Positions 52,009 through 52,087 of a stretch of DNA of 52,087 nt are shown one piece after another (the first letter of the stretch is position 1; each line of letters begins with the position of its first letter). The position numbers were made by a program, and so were the translations under genes. The notes below the pieces were generated by a model, which did not search any database, was not told where the DNA came from, and was given only the letters and a program-made list of their open reading frames with translations. This stretch comes from Flavobacteriaceae bacterium (GTDB lineage: Bacteria > Bacteroidota > Bacteroidia > Flavobacteriales > Flavobacteriaceae), in contig CANKLK010000001.1 of NCBI GenBank assembly GCA_947482805.1, positions 1-52,087 on the forward strand, in the 5' to 3' direction.

Positions 52009-52087
52009 TTTTAATTTTTGTTAAGATAGCGATAGGTGTAAATCACAAACAATTTTTGGTTTAATTTTAAAATTGATTTTCCATAAG

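Overview
The window looks like the chromosome of a flavobacterium-like member of the Bacteroidota. The DNA is strongly AT-rich, starts are plain ATG codons with no clear Shine-Dalgarno sequence, several genes carry lipoprotein or Sec signal peptides, one protein ends in a type IX secretion sorting domain, FISUMP domains are present, and a few upstream regions contain the flavobacterial -7 motif TAnnTTTG. No rRNA, tRNA, CRISPR array, transposase or phage structural gene was recognised. Nearly all genes run on the minus strand.

Left part (1-19806). A truncated glycoside-hydrolase-like gene and a type IX secreted carbohydrate-binding-like protein come first, followed by a 750-base gap with a tandem structured repeat and two strong minus-strand terminators. 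From 15022 down to 3786 there is a tight run of ten minus-strand genes, nearly all exported: an LPP20-like lipoprotein, a DUF4384 protein, two FISUMP proteins, an unknown protein, two caspase-family (C14) proteases with intact His/Cys pairs, a third FISUMP protein and two TPR proteins. Four of them share the same N-terminal module of about 85 residues. Upstream lie a MORN-repeat/trypsin-like protease fusion, three tandem small secreted paralogues and a membrane-anchored protein. Together this reads as an envelope or extracellular protease network. One FISUMP gene ends in a GC-rich block rich in NNC codons that looks like the variable region of a diversity-generating retroelement (no reverse transcriptase lies in the window).

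Middle (20106-33670). An ECF sigma factor, a membrane protein and a vWA protein are followed by small hypothetical genes and an interrupted gene (24214-24540). Next comes a compact four-gene operon (30630-24718): an AlkB-type dioxygenase, a fusion of a methyltransferase-like domain with an Hsp70/actin ATPase, an SF1 helicase and an unknown 532-residue protein. I do not recognise it as a named system, and it is the best candidate here for an undescribed genome-defence or nucleic-acid repair system. An N-formylglutamate amidohydrolase pair with a structured leader and a HEPN-like gene follow.

Right part (34107-52008). A six-gene overlapping operon (44145-34736) encodes a vWA protein, a cytosine-5 methyltransferase, a MutL/MORC-like GHKL ATPase, a Z1 helicase, a PD-(D/E)XK (DUF4420) nuclease and a nuclease-DUF2075 helicase. 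This is a MutL-Z1 type restriction-modification system of the Mza kind, with a vWA gene added. A WYL regulator, a DUF4468 protein, small proteins, a zinc-ribbon protein, RmuC and a family of small paralogues (one reduced to a fragment) complete the window. An 83-base direct repeat occurs upstream of both the Mza-like operon and rmuC.
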